From positions 434,001-498,000 of the forward strand of contig NZ_JAJLJH010000002.1 of assembly GCF_023231945.1 (NCBI RefSeq): a stretch of DNA of 64,000 bases, given 5' to 3'. This stretch comes from Scleromatobacter humisilvae. Lineage in GTDB: Bacteria > Pseudomonadota > Gammaproteobacteria > Burkholderiales > Burkholderiaceae_C. Below, in pieces: positions 1 to 11,237 of this stretch. Both the position numbers and the translations under genes were made by a program. Below the pieces are notes generated by a model, which did no database searches, was not told the origin of the DNA, and saw nothing but the letters and a program-made list of their open reading frames with translations. The number at the start of each line of letters is the position of its first letter. Position 1 is the first letter of the stretch.

Positions 1-632
1 AGGATCGCGAGGAAGACCTGCACGAGCCACGGCAGGCTGCCCGTCGCCGCCAGCAGCGCCGGCACGCCGAGGATCCTGGACAGCTCGGTCGCCGGCAGCA
101 GGATCAGGAAGGACGTGACCTGGATCGGCAGGTGCGTGGACAGGAAGTAGACGATGTCCAGCAGCCACTCGTCGCGGAACACGCTCTGCTTCTCGTAGGC
201 CGGCCACAGCACCTCGATCGGCGAGAAGATCAGCGTCATCAGCAGCATGTCGAGCAGGAACCAGTCCAGGCCGATCGCCGGGCCCGCGTGCAGCGTCTCG
301 TTGATCGGCACGCTCGTGCCGCCGAGCAGCGTGGCGACGAGCGCCAGCGACATGCCCGTCAACGCCAGCACCTTCTTGCGGCGCAGCATCGCCGAGATCA
401 CGCCGAACAGGATCGCGCCGAGGATGACCGCCTGGATCAGCAGGCGCATCACGTGCATCGGATAGAACGGCCGCAGCTCGGGCGAGGTCAGCAGCTGCGG
501 AAAGTGCAGGCAGACCACCGCGCCCAGCGACAGCACGCCGAGGAAGGCGGACAGCACGCCGCTCCACCAGCCGCTGCCGAAATGGCTCGGATCGTCGTCG
601 CCGAAAATCTCGTTGATCTTGTGCTCGAGCAC
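1..632 (-). CDS. Sterol desaturase / fatty acid hydroxylase family membrane protein (partial)
   Basis: The N-terminal 210 residues of a polytopic membrane protein; the C-terminus lies beyond the left edge. The reading begins at a GTG codon (630-632) preceded by a GGGAGA ribosome site and starts VLEHKINEIFGDDDPSHFGS. Four hydrophobic segments follow, roughly at residues 24-42, 60-80, 85-105 and 115-135, then an amphipathic FRDEWLLDIVYFLSTH stretch. This resembles the N-terminal half of sterol desaturase family proteins. The histidine-box motifs that would bind the di-iron centre are downstream and cannot be seen, so the family call is moderate. Confidence 0.6.
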   Translation of the reverse strand, partial: MLEHKINEIFGDDDPSHFGSGWWSGVLSAFLGVLSLGAVVCLHFPQLLTSPELRPFYPMHVMRLLIQAVILGAILFGVISAMLRRKKVLALTGMSLALVATLLGGTSVPINETLHAGPAIGLDWFLLDMLLMTLIFSPIEVLWPAYEKQSVFRDEWLLDIVYFLSTHLPIQVTSFLILLPATELSRILGVPALLAATGSLPWLVQVFLAI

Positions 633-717
633 GCGCTCTCCCTGTGGCGATACGCCTTTGGGCGGAAGTTTAGCGAAGGCCCCGCCCGCGGGCGACCGCC
701 GCGACGTGGCGCGCGCC

Positions 718-1179
718 TCAGCGCCGTGCGATCTTGCGCATGAACGCGAGCCGGATCGTCGGCGCGTGCTGGATCTGCTCGACCACTTCGTAGCCATGGC
801 GCAGGTAGAAGCGCACGTTGCCGACCATGATCATGTTGGTGGTCAGCTCGAAACGCTCGACCTGCGGATGCGCGTCCTCGATGGCGCGCAGCAGCCGCGC
901 GCCCAGGCCACGACCGCGGGCCGCTTCCGCGACCACCAGGACGCGGATCAGGCACGTCCCCCCGGAAACGATGCCGCGGATCGCGCCCAGCAACCGGTCG
1001 CCCTCGACGGCCTTGAGCACCGTGGCCGCGCGGATGTGCTCGCGCACGCCGTCGAGCGTCTCCTGCAGCGGCGGGATCGCCCAGTCGTCGCAGGCGCGCG
1101 CCTCGGGCTCGAACGCGACGCGCTGCATCGCGAGCAGCGCGGGCGCGTCGTCGAGGTGCGCGGGGACGATCGTGGTCAC
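718..1179 (-). CDS. GNAT family N-acetyltransferase
   Basis: A 153-residue protein with a GNAT fold: the acetyl-CoA loop is seen as [20 protein letters not shown] (about residues 83-102) and the C-terminal NVRFYLRHGYEVVE strand-helix is typical of the family. The substrate cannot be told. The GTG start (1177-1179) overlaps the TGA stop of the upstream lytic transglycosylase gene by four bases (GTGA), so the two are probably translationally coupled. Starting further upstream would run into the transglycosylase gene, which supports the GTG. Confidence 0.85.
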   Translation of the reverse strand: MTTIVPAHLDDAPALLAMQRVAFEPEARACDDWAIPPLQETLDGVREHIRAATVLKAVEGDRLLGAIRGIVSGGTCLIRVLVVAEAARGRGLGARLLRAIEDAHPQVERFELTTNMIMVGNVRFYLRHGYEVVEQIQHAPTIRLAFMRKIARR

Positions 1180-2468
1180 GGCGCCTGCAGCTTCGTCAAG
1201 AGGTCGAGCGTCGGGAAGCCGTCGGCCGGCAGGCCCTGGCTGCGCTGCCACGCGCGCAGGGCCTGGCGCGTCGCCGGACCCATCTGGCCGTCGGACGTGC
1301 CGGCGCCGAAGTTGCGGTCGTTGAGCGCCGACTGCAGCGTCCGCACCTGCTCGCGCGACAGCGGCTGCTCGTCGCGCGGCCACGCGCCCTGCACGCCCGG
1401 GCCGCCGGCGATGCGTTGCGCCAGCAGGCTCACCGCCAGCGCGTAGCTCGTCGAGTTGTTGTAGCGCAGCAGCGCGCGGAAGTTCGGGCCGACCAGGAAG
1501 GCCGGGCCGCGCACGCCCGCGGGCTGGAAGATCGCGCCGTCGGCGATGTCGGGCAACGGCGCGCCGTCCAGCGTCTGCACGCCCTCGGCGGCCCACTGTG
1601 CGCTGGCCTGGCGGATGGCGTCGTCCGCGCGTCCGGCGTCGAAGCCGTCGGGCAGCTTCACCTCGGCGCCCCAGGCTTGGCCGGTCTGCCATCCGGAATG
1701 GGCGAGGAAGTTGGCCGTGGACGCGGTCACGTCGGCCATGCTGCCCCAGATGTCGCGCTTGCCGTCGCCGTCGGCGTCCACCGCGTACGCGAGGAACGCG
1801 GTCGGGATGAACTGCGTCTGCCCCATCGCGCCGGCCCACGAGCCGATCATGTGCGCGCGATCGATGTCGCCGCTCTGCAGGATCTTCAGCGCGGCCATCA
1901 GCTGCTGCTTCGCCCACGCCTCGCGCCGGCCCTCGAAGCCCAGCGTGGCCAGCGCGTCGATGGCGGGGATGTCGCCGAAGTTGCCGCCGTAGTCGCTCTC
2001 CATGCCCCAGATCGCGACGATGGTGGCCTGCGGCACGCCGTAGCGCGCCTCGGCGGCGGCGAGCTCGGCCTGCGTCTCCGCGAGCTTCTGCTGGCCATGC
2101 TGCACGCGGTTGGGCGACACGATCAGGTCGACGTAGTCCCACACGGCGCGCGTGAACTCGGGCTGCGCGCGATCGGACGTCACGGCCCGCGGCACGTAGT
2201 GCGCGTCGTCGAACGCGAGGTGCAGCGTGGCGTCGTCGACGCCCGCGGCGCGCGCGGAATCCTCGAAGGCCGCGACCCAGCGCGCGAAGCCCTGCTGCTG
2301 CGCCAGCTCGTCCATCGAGACGCCGGCCGCCTTCGCGGCGTCCGCGGTGACGGCCGGCGACTGCGGCGTCGTCGAGGGCGGACTCGCGCAGGCCGTCAGC
2401 GCCACGGCGGCGAGCGTGGCGACATGGCGCCAGCGTCGACGAGATTGCGCGAGGAGGAATGCTTGCAT
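1176..2468 (-). CDS. Lytic murein transglycosylase, MltB family, with peptidoglycan-binding domain
   Basis: A predicted outer-membrane lipoprotein of 430 residues that cleaves peptidoglycan glycan strands to 1,6-anhydro-muropeptides. A signal peptide with lipobox LTAC lies at about residues 22-28. The SLT_2/MltB catalytic domain follows, with the catalytic glutamate in WGMESDYGG, and a C-terminal PG_binding_1 domain is seen around EQVRTLQSALNDRNFG. The ATG at 2466-2468 was chosen because it puts the signal peptide at the N-terminus; an in-frame start at 2537 would add 23 residues and overlap the neighbouring gene. It is followed immediately by the GNAT gene (4-bp overlap). Confidence 0.9.
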   Translation of the reverse strand: MQAFLLAQSRRRWRHVATLAAVALTACASPPSTTPQSPAVTADAAKAAGVSMDELAQQQGFARWVAAFEDSARAAGVDDATLHLAFDDAHYVPRAVTSDRAQPEFTRAVWDYVDLIVSPNRVQHGQQKLAETQAELAAAEARYGVPQATIVAIWGMESDYGGNFGDIPAIDALATLGFEGRREAWAKQQLMAALKILQSGDIDRAHMIGSWAGAMGQTQFIPTAFLAYAVDADGDGKRDIWGSMADVTASTANFLAHSGWQTGQAWGAEVKLPDGFDAGRADDAIRQASAQWAAEGVQTLDGAPLPDIADGAIFQPAGVRGPAFLVGPNFRALLRYNNSTSYALAVSLLAQRIAGGPGVQGAWPRDEQPLSREQVRTLQSALNDRNFGAGTSDGQMGPATRQALRAWQRSQGLPADGFPTLDLLTKLQAP

Positions 2469-2484
2469 GCGGGGATTGTCGCCG

Positions 2485-3348
2485 TCAGGAAGGATGGCCG
2501 TCTGAGTGCGGCCCGGACGCGGAAGTTTCCTCGACATGGCAGATGCCGCGCGACATGCAGCCCGCCAGCGAGCGCACGCGCTGGATCGCGCCGCTGCGGT
2601 CGTCGAACTCGGCCACCATCAGGTCGAGCGCGCCGCGCGCCTCGTGCGCCTCGACCGGCAGCCATGGCGTCCCGAGCGCGGCCCACCGGGCGTCGTCCAG
2701 CAGCATCTCGCCGGTGAGGAACAGCTGGCGGCCGGCGTCGCCGTCGACGAACGACTCGGCGACCGCGAGTCCCGAGTCGGCGGGGCGGGCCAGGCCGTGC
2801 GCCATCGTCTGGTCGAACACCACGAGGTCGCCGTCGGCCAGCGCGACGCGCACGCCCGCGTGCGGCATGACGAACTCGACCTCGCCCACGTCGACCGCGA
2901 GGATCCAGAACAGGCTGCGCGACCAGTGGCGCGCGACGTCGTTGTGGAAGCCCGCGCCGCGCGAGGCGAGCCAGTCGACACGCGTGGCGACGGCGCGTTC
3001 GCAGGCGGCGGGATCGTCCCCGAGCACGCGCGTGACGCGCAGCGCGCGCGCGACCGCGCCCGCCAGGTCCGGCAGCGCCGAGAGGGTCGCGAGCTCGCCC
3101 CAGGTCGCGGCCGCGTAGTCGACCGCGAAGGGTTCGGCGATGTCGACCTTCGCGTAGCCCGCGCGGGCCAGGCGAGACCGCGCGGCCGCGTCGAACACGT
3201 CGGTCGCGATCACGTGCACGCGGGCGTAGGGCGCGCGCGCGTCGAAGGCGTGGCACGGCTCGTCGCTGCGCACCGCGAACGCGCGGAACGGCGCCGGCAC
3301 CGTGCAGGCGTCAGCGGCGAGCGTGCGATGGGAAGGCGACGAGGGCAT
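2485..3348 (-). CDS. Putative 2-oxoglutarate/Fe(II)-oxygenase-like protein
   Basis: A 287-residue soluble protein of uncertain function. The central part holds GFHNDVARHW (HxD) and, about 55 residues later, DQTMAHGLARP with a histidine and an arginine. This is the order of the iron facial triad and cosubstrate arginine in 2OG-Fe(II) oxygenases, although the His-to-Arg spacing is shorter than usual. A hydrophobic strand between them (SLFWILAVDVGEVEFVMPH) fits a double-stranded beta-helix. It lies directly upstream of the lytic transglycosylase in the same direction, with no evidence that the functions are linked. The family assignment is inference. Confidence 0.5.
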   Translation of the reverse strand: MPSSPSHRTLAADACTVPAPFRAFAVRSDEPCHAFDARAPYARVHVIATDVFDAAARSRLARAGYAKVDIAEPFAVDYAAATWGELATLSALPDLAGAVARALRVTRVLGDDPAACERAVATRVDWLASRGAGFHNDVARHWSRSLFWILAVDVGEVEFVMPHAGVRVALADGDLVVFDQTMAHGLARPADSGLAVAESFVDGDAGRQLFLTGEMLLDDARWAALGTPWLPVEAHEARGALDLMVAEFDDRSGAIQRVRSLAGCMSRGICHVEETSASGPHSDGHPS

Positions 3349-3393
3349 GCCGCCATTGTCGGGGCAGCCGCCAGCCGCCCCGCGGCGACCGCC

Positions 3394-3837
3394 CTACTTC
3401 AGCTTGAGCTCCTGCAGTTCCATGCCGCCGACGAACTTGCGCATCACCTTGCGCTCCCCGCTCTCCGCGGTGGACTTGTGCGCATCGGTGGCCATGAAGG
3501 CCTCGTACTTCTTCTGGATCGCCAGCTGCTGCGCGTTGCTGAGGTAGTCCTTGGATTCCACCGCCAGGATCAGGTCGGGCTCGTTGGCGCGCGCGTTGTT
3601 CACCGAGAACACGTGGTACGAGACGATGTAGCCCTCCTTGATGCCGAAATCGCTGCTCTTCTTGTATTCCTTGTCGAGGAAGTCCAGGTAGTTCTCGAAC
3701 TGCCCGGGCTCGATCTGGACGTAGGTGAAGGTCCAGACGGTGCCCGGCGTGTAGCTGGAGGCCTGCGCGGACGCGGCGACGCCGGATGCGAGCAGCGCGG
3801 CACCGATGGACAATTTCAGGGCGTGGACGATCTTCAT
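3394..3837 (-). CDS. Small secreted protein of unknown function
   Basis: A 147-residue protein with a clear Sec signal peptide (MKIVHALKLSIGAALLASG, cleavage probably after ASAQA) and a compact mature domain rich in aromatic and charged residues (YVQIEPGQFENYLDFLDKEY). The spacing of aromatic residues recalls dimeric alpha/beta-barrel (NIPSNAP-like) proteins, but no diagnostic motif is visible. A very strong ribosome site (GGAGGGGG) precedes the ATG. It stands alone between the oxygenase-like gene and acylphosphatase. Confidence 0.65.
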   Translation of the reverse strand: MKIVHALKLSIGAALLASGVAASAQASSYTPGTVWTFTYVQIEPGQFENYLDFLDKEYKKSSDFGIKEGYIVSYHVFSVNNARANEPDLILAVESKDYLSNAQQLAIQKKYEAFMATDAHKSTAESGERKVMRKFVGGMELQELKLK

Positions 3838-4088
3838 GGGAAACCCCCTCCGTCACCACGACACGCTGGTGACTGCGTGGGCGCGACATGCGCCGGCAGC
3901 AGCGAATCCAGGGCCGCCCCGCGCTGCCGACGGGCCGACGGCGCAGCTTGCGCCTGGCCAGTCCGTTGCGCAACAGCGTGTTTCCCCTCGAAAACAGCGT
4001 TAGCGCGAGGCCGCGCGCCCGAAAGCCCGACCGCCGCGACCGGCCCGGCATGCGCTAAGCTCGCACCGGAATGCCAGAGTCACCCGCC

Positions 4089-4367
4089 ATGAATGCGACC
4101 GTCTTGCAGCTGAGGATCCGCGGCGTCGTGCAGGGCGTCGGCTATCGCTGGGCCATGGCCCGGGCGGCGCAGCAACTGGGCGTCACCGGCTGGGTGCGCA
4201 ATCGGCACGACGGCTCCGTGGAGGCGATGGTCGCCGGGCCGCACGACGCGGTGAAACGGCTGGTCGACTGGGCGCGGCACGGACCGCCCGCCGCCGCGGT
4301 GGACAGCGTCGACGTGCATCCCGGCGACGGCGTCTTCGACAGCTTCGAGCAACGCCCCAGCGCATGA
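4089..4367 (+). CDS. acyP: Acylphosphatase
   Basis: A small cytosolic enzyme that hydrolyses carboxyl-phosphate bonds of acyl phosphates. The family signature is intact: [11 protein letters not shown] with the phosphate-binding arginine, and [12 protein letters not shown] with the catalytic asparagine. From the ATG at 4089 the protein has 92 residues, the usual length; an in-frame ATG at 4071 would add six residues and cannot be excluded. The stop overlaps the start of the following ferredoxin gene by four bases (ATGA). Confidence 0.9.
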   Translation: MNATVLQLRIRGVVQGVGYRWAMARAAQQLGVTGWVRNRHDGSVEAMVAGPHDAVKRLVDWARHGPPAAAVDSVDVHPGDGVFDSFEQRPSA

Positions 4368-4594
4368 CCGCCCGCCGCCCCGCCCCGCGCCTGCCGGACA
4401 TCGATCCCGACCGCTGCACCGGTTGCGGCCGCTGCGTGGCCGCCTGCGAACCGCGCGTGCTGAGCCTGGAGACGCGCGCCGACTGGCGCAAGGCCGCCGT
4501 GCTTCACGCGGGCGCCGACTGCACGGGCTGCAGCCTGTGCGCGCTGCGCTGCCCCTTCCAGGCGATCACGATGCGGCGGCCCGCAGCCGCCTGA
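4364..4594 (+). CDS. Small 2[4Fe-4S] ferredoxin-like protein
   Basis: A 76-residue protein with two complete CxxCxxCxxxC clusters, [11 protein letters not shown] near the N-terminus and [11 protein letters not shown] near the C-terminus, each with the following Pro or equivalent position of bacterial-type ferredoxins. It should carry two [4Fe-4S] clusters and act as an electron carrier; the partner is unknown. The ATG overlaps the acylphosphatase stop (ATGA), so the two are co-translated, an unexplained pairing. The gene ends 3 bp before the convergent holB stop. Confidence 0.85.
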   Translation: MTARRPAPRLPDIDPDRCTGCGRCVAACEPRVLSLETRADWRKAAVLHAGADCTGCSLCALRCPFQAITMRRPAAA

Positions 4595-4597
4595 AGT

Positions 4598-7291
<2,694 letters not shown>

Positions 7292-7360
7292 GGATCCAGG
7301 GTCGCTGGCCGCGAGGCCCTGCTGGCAATGGGAAAGGAAGCTCGCCATGATAATCGGCGC

Positions 7361-8317
7361 ATGAACTCGACCGATCTCGCTCTCAGCACGCCCGTGGCCG
7401 TGCGCCTCGCCGACTGGGGCGTCATCCGCGCCAAGGGCGAGGACGCCGCCGCCTTCCTCAACGGCCAGCTGACGCAGGAGACCATCAAGCTGGACATCGG
7501 CCAGGCCCGGCTGGCCGGCTACTGCTCGCCCAAGGGCCGCCTGCTCGCCAGCTTCGTGATCTGGCGCACCGCGGCCGACGAGATCCTGCTCGCCTGCAGC
7601 GCCGACCTGCTCGCGCCGACGCTCAAGCGCCTGTCCATGTTCGTGCTGCGCGCCAAGTGCAAGCTGACCGACGCGTCCGCCGAGATCGCGCTGTGGGGCG
7701 TCGCGCTGCCGGGCCTGCTGCACGACAGCGCCGAACATCCCATTCCAGCGGCGCCCTACGCCACCTCGAATACCGCGGGCGGTACCGCGATCCGCCTGGC
7801 CGACGCGGCCGGCGCCACGCGCCTGCTGTGGGCCGCGCCGGCCGACGCGACGCCGCCGTGGGCGACGACGTCGAGTGCCGACGTCTGGAACTGGCTCGAG
7901 GTGCAGTCCGGCGTGCCGCGCATCGTCGCCAGCACGGTCGAGGCCTTCGTGCCGCAGATGATCAACCTCGAGCTGGTGGGCGGCGTCAACTTCCAGAAGG
8001 GTTGCTATCCGGGCCAGGAGATCGTCGCGCGCAGCCAGTACCGCGGCACGATCAAGCGCCGCATGGTGCTGGCCGAAGGCGCCTCGGCGGCCGCGGCCGG
8101 CGCCGAGGTGTTCGCCGCCGCCGAACCCGACCAGCCCGCGGGCCAGGTCGTGCTGTCCGCCAGCCTGCCGCACCCCGAGGGCGGCGCCCGGCACGCGGCG
8201 CTCATCGAGGTCAAGCGCGCCCTGGCCGACGCCGGCGAGCTGCACGTGGGCGCGGCCGACGGCCCGGTCGTGCGCCTGCGCGAGCTGCCGTACGAGATCC
8301 CCGTCGACGCGGCGTGA
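7361..8317 (+). CDS. ygfZ: tRNA-modifying / iron-sulfur protein YgfZ (folate-binding)
   Basis: A 318-residue member of the YgfZ/GcvT-like family, which binds tetrahydrofolate and supports Fe-S cluster enzymes such as MiaB. The diagnostic motif KGCYPGQEIVARSQYRG with its conserved cysteine is intact, and the N-terminal GEDAAAFLNGQLTQE is typical. It starts at ATG 7361, divergent from mltG. The gene is followed by a DUF4936 protein and an NRDE protein, a neighbourhood common in Burkholderiales. Confidence 0.93.
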   Translation: MNSTDLALSTPVAVRLADWGVIRAKGEDAAAFLNGQLTQETIKLDIGQARLAGYCSPKGRLLASFVIWRTAADEILLACSADLLAPTLKRLSMFVLRAKCKLTDASAEIALWGVALPGLLHDSAEHPIPAAPYATSNTAGGTAIRLADAAGATRLLWAAPADATPPWATTSSADVWNWLEVQSGVPRIVASTVEAFVPQMINLELVGGVNFQKGCYPGQEIVARSQYRGTIKRRMVLAEGASAAAAGAEVFAAAEPDQPAGQVVLSASLPHPEGGARHAALIEVKRALADAGELHVGAADGPVVRLRELPYEIPVDAA

Positions 8318-8374
8318 TAGCGCGTCGATGTCGGCCCGCGGCGGGATGAAACCGTGACGTACCGCACAGCCTCG

Positions 8375-8782
8375 ATGCTGGTCTGTGTCTATTACCGCGT
8401 CGCCGCGTGCGATTCGCAACGAGTGATTTCGGGTGTGCGTGAATTCCAGCGCACATTGCGGCAGAGCAGTGGCGTGAACGAGGCGGAAGTGCTCTTACGA
8501 TGCGCCCTGCCCTCACCCATTTCACCCGCCTCGCTGCCTGATGCCCGCCCCGCGTCCCTTCACGAACCCGAACCGCCCGCCGGCGTCGACGCTCCCGTCG
8601 ATCCCGCAGCGGACGCGACCGTGATGGAGACCTACCGTCTTTCGCTGCCGGCCGCCGCCGGCGCGCAGGCGGATGCCGTGGTGCGCGCGTTCCTGGCGAC
8701 GCTGGAGTCGGCCTTCGCGCCGCACGCCAGCCTGCTGCGCGGCGCCCGCCACGTCGAACTCTTTGCCCCATGTGCCTCGTAG
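8375..8782 (+). CDS. DUF4936 family protein
   Basis: A protein of 135 residues beginning MLVCVYYRVAACDSQ and ending in TVMETYRL...GARHVELFAPC. This matches the layout of DUF4936 proteins: an N-terminal VYYRV strand, a central ME.Y strand, and a C-terminal RHVE.F strand, probably a ferredoxin-like dimeric alpha/beta fold. The function is unknown. The middle (about residues 45-80) is Pro/Ala-rich and less ordered. It overlaps the start of the NRDE gene by 13 bp. An earlier GTG at 8354 is possible. Confidence 0.65.
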   Translation: MLVCVYYRVAACDSQRVISGVREFQRTLRQSSGVNEAEVLLRCALPSPISPASLPDARPASLHEPEPPAGVDAPVDPAADATVMETYRLSLPAAAGAQADAVVRAFLATLESAFAPHASLLRGARHVELFAPCAS

Positions 8783-9717
8783 CCCTTGCGATCGACGAGA
8801 ACCGCCGTTTTCCCTTGGTGCTGGCCACCAACCGCGACGAGTTCTTCGACCGCCCGGCCGCGCGCATGGGCTGGTGGACGCCCGCCGAAGGCGGCCCGGA
8901 AATCCTCGCCGGCCGTGACCTGCAGGCCGGCGGCACCTGGCTGGGCCTGACGGCCTCCGGCCGCCTCGGCCTCGTCACCAACGTGCGGCGCCCGCAGACG
9001 GTCGACCCGTCCGCGCCGAGCCGCGGCGGCATCGTGCCGCACTGGCTGCGCACCGAGATGCGCGCCGACCAGTTCTGGATGCAGACCTCGCTGTCCGGCT
9101 ACGCTCCGTTCAACCTGATCGCCGCCGACTTCCGCCGCGGCGACTGCTTCTGGGCCAGCAACGACCACGCGATCCCGCGCCGCATCGAGCGCGGCATCTT
9201 CGGGCTGTCCAACGCCGCGCTCGACACGCCGTGGCCCAAGGTGGTGACGCTGAAGGAACGACTGGCCGAGGCGCTGAAGCAGGCCGAGTCGGTGGACTCG
9301 CTGTCCAGCGCGCTGTTCACCGCACTGGCCGACCGCGAGCTCGCGCGGGAGGACCAGCTGCCCAGCACCGGCATCGGCCGCGACCGCGAGCGCCTGCTGA
9401 GCCCCGCGTTCATCCGTACCCCCGACGGCACCTACGGCACGCGCTGCTCCACGATCATCATCACCGAGAAGATCAAGCGGCAACTGGTGACGCACGTCTT
9501 CGAGCGCACCTTCACCGCCGGCCCCGGCCTGGCGCTGCTGCGCCGCACCGTGCTCAAGGACTGGCCGCCGCGCTACGCCGATCGCGCGCACAACCCGGTC
9601 GAGACCTCCGTGGTGGCCGAGACCGAGGTCGACGGCACGCAGGTGACGGCGCTGGAGATGCCGCCGCCGGTCAAGAAGACGCGCGTGCGCAGCCTGTTGA
9701 AGCCGATGGCGCGCTAG
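8770..9717 (+). CDS. NRDE family protein (TANGO2-like)
   Basis: A 315-residue protein beginning MCLVALAIDENRRFPLVLATNRDEFFDRPA, with the name-giving NRDE motif at about residues 21-24 and a near-N-terminal cysteine after the initiator methionine. Eukaryotic TANGO2 homologues have been linked to haem and lipid handling, but the bacterial function is not established. The gene follows DUF4936 with a 13-bp overlap and ends in a tail-to-tail overlap (9714-9717) with the next minus-strand gene. Confidence 0.88.
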   Translation: MCLVALAIDENRRFPLVLATNRDEFFDRPAARMGWWTPAEGGPEILAGRDLQAGGTWLGLTASGRLGLVTNVRRPQTVDPSAPSRGGIVPHWLRTEMRADQFWMQTSLSGYAPFNLIAADFRRGDCFWASNDHAIPRRIERGIFGLSNAALDTPWPKVVTLKERLAEALKQAESVDSLSSALFTALADRELAREDQLPSTGIGRDRERLLSPAFIRTPDGTYGTRCSTIIITEKIKRQLVTHVFERTFTAGPGLALLRRTVLKDWPPRYADRAHNPVETSVVAETEVDGTQVTALEMPPPVKKTRVRSLLKPMAR

Positions 9718-10013
9718 CCGGTGGCCTTGCGCAGCCAGCGCGCGCCGGGGAACTTCGCCTCGACGAGCGCCATCGCCGCGTCGATCGATTCGATGTTCGG
9801 GATCGCGTTGCCGAACACGCCGGGCTCGTCGGCGGACTCGTAGCTGACGATGTAGGCCTGCCCCGCCTGGTCTTCCGCGATGTCGGGCGCGTCCTCGAAG
9901 TCGCCCGCGCCGAAGTAGGCCGGGCTCGACAGCAGGCGGATGCGCAGCGGCGGCCGCCCTTCGCGCGGCCACTCCGCTTCGGCCACGATGGCGAGGTCGG
10001 CATCAGGGCTCAT
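9714..10013 (-). CDS. Conserved hypothetical protein
   Basis: A 99-residue acidic protein (MSPDADLAIVAEAEWPREG...) with no signal peptide, membrane segment or recognisable motif. The mix of short hydrophobic stretches and an AYIVSYESADEP core suggests a small alpha/beta domain. It converges on the NRDE gene with a 4-bp overlap of stops. The function is unknown; it is called a gene because its composition is normal and it fills the space cleanly. Confidence 0.6.
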   Translation of the reverse strand: MSPDADLAIVAEAEWPREGRPPLRIRLLSSPAYFGAGDFEDAPDIAEDQAGQAYIVSYESADEPGVFGNAIPNIESIDAAMALVEAKFPGARWLRKATG

Positions 10014-10076
10014 CGCGAGGCTCCGTGGACTGGATTCATGCGGCCCATTGTGTCGCGGATCGGAGACCGCGCCGGC

Positions 10077-11084
10077 TCAATGGAAGCGCAGCGCGACGCC
10101 CAGCGCGAACACGCCGTACAAGGCCGCCATCGCGAACAGCCGCTTCGCCGTCAGCGCCTGGCGATGCAGCAGCGCCAGCATTACGACGATCGCGGCCATC
10201 GTGATCGCCGCGCCCCACAGCAACGGCGCGCCCAGCAGCCACTGCGTGAAGAAGATGCCCAGTGCGCTCGGCACCGTCGCCTGGATCATCATCGCGCCGC
10301 TGATGTTGCCGAGCGCCAGCGCGGTCTTGCCCTGGCGCACCCAGATCACCGCGTTGAGGATCTCGGGCAGCTCGGTGGCGATCGGGCTCAGCAGCAGCGC
10401 GACCAGCTGCGGCGACATTCCCAGCCAGGGCCCGACCGTCTCGAGCTGGTGCACGAACACCTGCGAGGCCACCCAGATCACCGCCAGCGAGGCGCCCGTC
10501 TGCAGCACGGCCCACGCGGTGCCCGGATGCTCGGCGTGCGGCCGCAGCTTCAGCGGCTCGAACTCGATGCCGGCGCAACTGTCGTCCTCGACGCCCTCGC
10601 CCTTCAGCTCGCGCCAGACGTACAACGCGTAGGCCGCGAGGAACAGCCAGCCCAGCCACGGCTTCCAGGCGAACGCGACCAGGCCCAGCGCGACCTTGAA
10701 GACGAAGACGACGAGGAACCACGCCTGGTCGTGCGCAAGATCGGTCGTGCTGAACTCCTGCACGATCTTCTTCTGGTGCCGCGCGCGATCCAGCAGGAAC
10801 ATCGCGCCCACCACCGCGTAGGCCAGCGTCGACAGGGCCAGCGGCCCGCCGAGGGCGGCGCCGACGCCGATGTCCTTGGCGCCGGGCGTCTTGCCGAACA
10901 CGACGGCCACCAGCGTGACCACGCTTTCCGGCAATGCGGTGCCGAACGCGGCCAGCACGGTGCCGACCGCCGTGCGCGAGACGCCGAAGCGATGGCCGAC
11001 CCATTCGACACCGTTGACGAAGAATTCGCAGGCGAGGTAGATGACGACGGCGGAGCCGAGGAGCAGTGCGAGCGTGACGATCAT
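10077..11084 (-). CDS. Cation/calcium exchanger family membrane protein (sodium/calcium exchanger domains)
   Basis: A polytopic inner-membrane antiporter, 335 residues, with two inverted alpha-repeats: FGTALPESVVTLVAVVFGK followed by GVGAALGGPLALS in the first half, and LSPIATELPEILNAVIWVR followed by GNISGAMMIQ in the second. These glutamate-containing repeats form the cation-binding site in Na+/Ca2+ exchanger proteins. The ATG at 11084 has a strong GGAGG ribosome site. About 150 bp upstream lies a yybP-ykoY-type aptamer, which in other bacteria senses Mn2+; this suggests the protein exports manganese (or Ca2+/Mn2+) rather than serving as a generic Ca2+ antiporter. Confidence 0.88.
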   Translation of the reverse strand: MIVTLALLLGSAVVIYLACEFFVNGVEWVGHRFGVSRTAVGTVLAAFGTALPESVVTLVAVVFGKTPGAKDIGVGAALGGPLALSTLAYAVVGAMFLLDRARHQKKIVQEFSTTDLAHDQAWFLVVFVFKVALGLVAFAWKPWLGWLFLAAYALYVWRELKGEGVEDDSCAGIEFEPLKLRPHAEHPGTAWAVLQTGASLAVIWVASQVFVHQLETVGPWLGMSPQLVALLLSPIATELPEILNAVIWVRQGKTALALGNISGAMMIQATVPSALGIFFTQWLLGAPLLWGAAITMAAIVVMLALLHRQALTAKRLFAMAALYGVFALGVALRFH

Positions 11085-11237
11085 CGCGACGCCTCCGCTC
11101 GCGTGGGCGGCAGCGCGCGCGCTCGCGCGGGGACCGGTGTCGATGGCGGCACGGGGTGGTGTCTGGCGTTCAAGCTGGATTTCCGCGGGGCTGGGATTCG
11201 ACAACCGATGACGCCGCGTCCTTCCCGGCCCCGGGTG

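Noticed and set aside
2469-2537. Extended N-terminus for the MltB-like protein
   Set aside because: It would place 23 polar residues before the lipoprotein signal and overlap the neighbouring gene.
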